From positions 1,070,221-1,134,220 of the forward strand of contig NZ_FNBN01000001.1 of NCBI RefSeq assembly GCF_900102545.1: a DNA stretch of 64,000 nucleotides, given 5' to 3'. The notes below the pieces were generated by a model. The model did no database searches. It saw only the letters and a program-made list of their open reading frames with translations, and had not been told where the DNA came from. Shown here piece after piece: positions 63,413 to 64,000 of this stretch. A program made the translations under genes and the position numbers. The first letter of the stretch is position 1, and the number at the start of each line of letters is the position of its first letter. Source of the DNA: Chitinophaga filiformis. Lineage in GTDB: Bacteria; Bacteroidota; Bacteroidia; Chitinophagales; Chitinophagaceae.

Positions 63413-63621
63413 CGTCAGTATTTTATTAAGTAGTAAAGTTTTCATCATTATAAGTGAAATGGGCTAAAACTATGCCAATTTGCAGGAGAGCTTTTAAAAT
63501 ACAATTATCGTTGTATTGTACAGTGATTAATTAATGCGAATATATTAATATATATTTTTAGAATAAAACCTAACTGCAATAAAGTTCTTTCACTGCTGTA
63601 TTATTTTTGGTGTCATTTCAA

Positions 63622-63629
63622 TAAGTTTG
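63622..63629 (+). promoter_or_regulatory. Candidate -7 promoter element of gpmI
   Basis: TAAGTTTG matches TAnnTTTG, giving a leader of about 60 bases before the ATG at 63697. A TTTG lies farther upstream at 63606-63609 but too close to be a standard -33 element. Confidence 0.4.
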
Positions 63630-63696
63630 ATGCCGTATTCACGGATGCTTCATAACTTTAGCCTCCTTTTAGAACAAGAAAACTACAACCGGAAAT

Positions 63697-64000
63697 ATGG
63701 AAAAGAAAAGAGCCATTCTCGTTATCATGGATGGATGGGGACAGGGACAAGTTCCTGCCGCTGACGCTATAGCGCATGCCAAGACGCCTTTTGTAAGCAG
63801 TCTGTATTCTAAGTATCCGCACAGTACCCTCGTTACATGCGGCGAAGAAGTAGGTTTGCCGGAAGGCCAGATGGGTAACTCCGAAGTAGGTCACCTGAAC
63901 CTCGGTGCAGGACGTATCGTATACCAGGAACTGCAACGTATCAATGTAGCTATCCGCACCGGCGAACTGGCTGCCAACAGCGTATTGCAGGAAACCTTCA
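63697..64000 (+). CDS. gpmI: 2,3-bisphosphoglycerate-independent phosphoglycerate mutase, 5' part
   Basis: The first 101 codons of gpmI run off the right end of the window. The enzyme interconverts 3- and 2-phosphoglycerate in glycolysis using manganese. The start ATG is at 63697 (MEKKRAILVIMDGWGQGQ). Metal ligand Asp12 in IMDGWG and the catalytic phosphoserine Ser62 in GNSEVGHLNLGAGR are present. No frameshift is seen in this part. The remainder cannot be judged. Confidence 0.95.
   Translation, partial: MEKKRAILVIMDGWGQGQVPAADAIAHAKTPFVSSLYSKYPHSTLVTCGEEVGLPEGQMGNSEVGHLNLGAGRIVYQELQRINVAIRTGELAANSVLQETF

Overview
The window looks like chromosomal DNA of a Bacteroidota bacterium, most probably a Chitinophaga-like member of the Chitinophagaceae. 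The evidence is four consecutive SusC/SusD outer-membrane uptake pairs, a type IX secretion (T9SS) component (PorZ) and a T9SS cargo protein, a Bacteroidota-type MoxR/DUF58/BatA operon, lipoproteins with short lipoboxes, and repeated TAnnTTTG elements at promoter positions with few Shine-Dalgarno sequences. No rRNA, tRNA, CRISPR array, prophage or intact insertion sequence was seen.

Layout. 1-4.2 kb: a minus-strand moxR-DUF58-(BatD-like)-batA operon that ends in a strong terminator directly after batA. 4.5-18.9 kb: housekeeping genes, namely a cyclophilin, gcvH, a VanZ-like protein, a CDF metal transporter, an OmpA lipoprotein, prfA, an amidohydrolase, an MscS channel, an M23 peptidase/MerR/thioredoxin-fold cluster, alaS, a Cys-motif membrane protein and a two-PDZ exported protein. 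18.9-19.6 kb: a gene-free stretch with an unusual set of 11-bp repeats arranged as a large palindrome plus a second 11-bp tandem array. 19.6-23.8 kb: aldehyde dehydrogenase, gatB and a TlpA-like lipoprotein. 23.9-45.0 kb: four susC-susD pairs (A, B, C, D) on the minus strand, with one T9SS cargo gene between B and C. Pairs C and D are a tandem duplication that also keeps a promoter/leader block. 45.6-46.3 kb: a protein derived from an IS1016-group (IS1595 family) transposase that keeps the DNA-binding and C-terminal parts but shows no catalytic acidic motifs; it is a candidate domesticated regulator lying just upstream of pair D. 46.4-64 kb: an RND/MMPL exporter, porZ-recO, an LpxH-like phosphoesterase, rsfS-ftsH-LUD, birA, a GT39-like glycosyltransferase behind an attenuator-like hairpin, an AraC regulator, a nadC-diacylglycerol kinase-SUI1 operon, a DUF4783 protein and the 5' end of gpmI.

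How the parts work together. The cell-envelope theme is strong: SusC/D pairs import oligomeric nutrients across the outer membrane, T9SS (PorZ) exports and anchors cargo such as the CTD protein at 33.7 kb, and OmpA, LpxH, M23 and RND proteins maintain the envelope. The SusC/D pairs have no neighbouring glycoside hydrolases, sigma/anti-sigma pairs or hybrid two-component sensors, so they are not classical polysaccharide utilisation loci and their substrates cannot be named. The most interesting signals are the transposase-derived protein with a perfect 14-bp palindrome upstream of pair D, the 11-bp-periodic palindrome at 19.2 kb, the duplicated leader element of pairs C and D, a small upstream ORF that stops two bases before prfA, and the leader hairpin in front of the glycosyltransferase.
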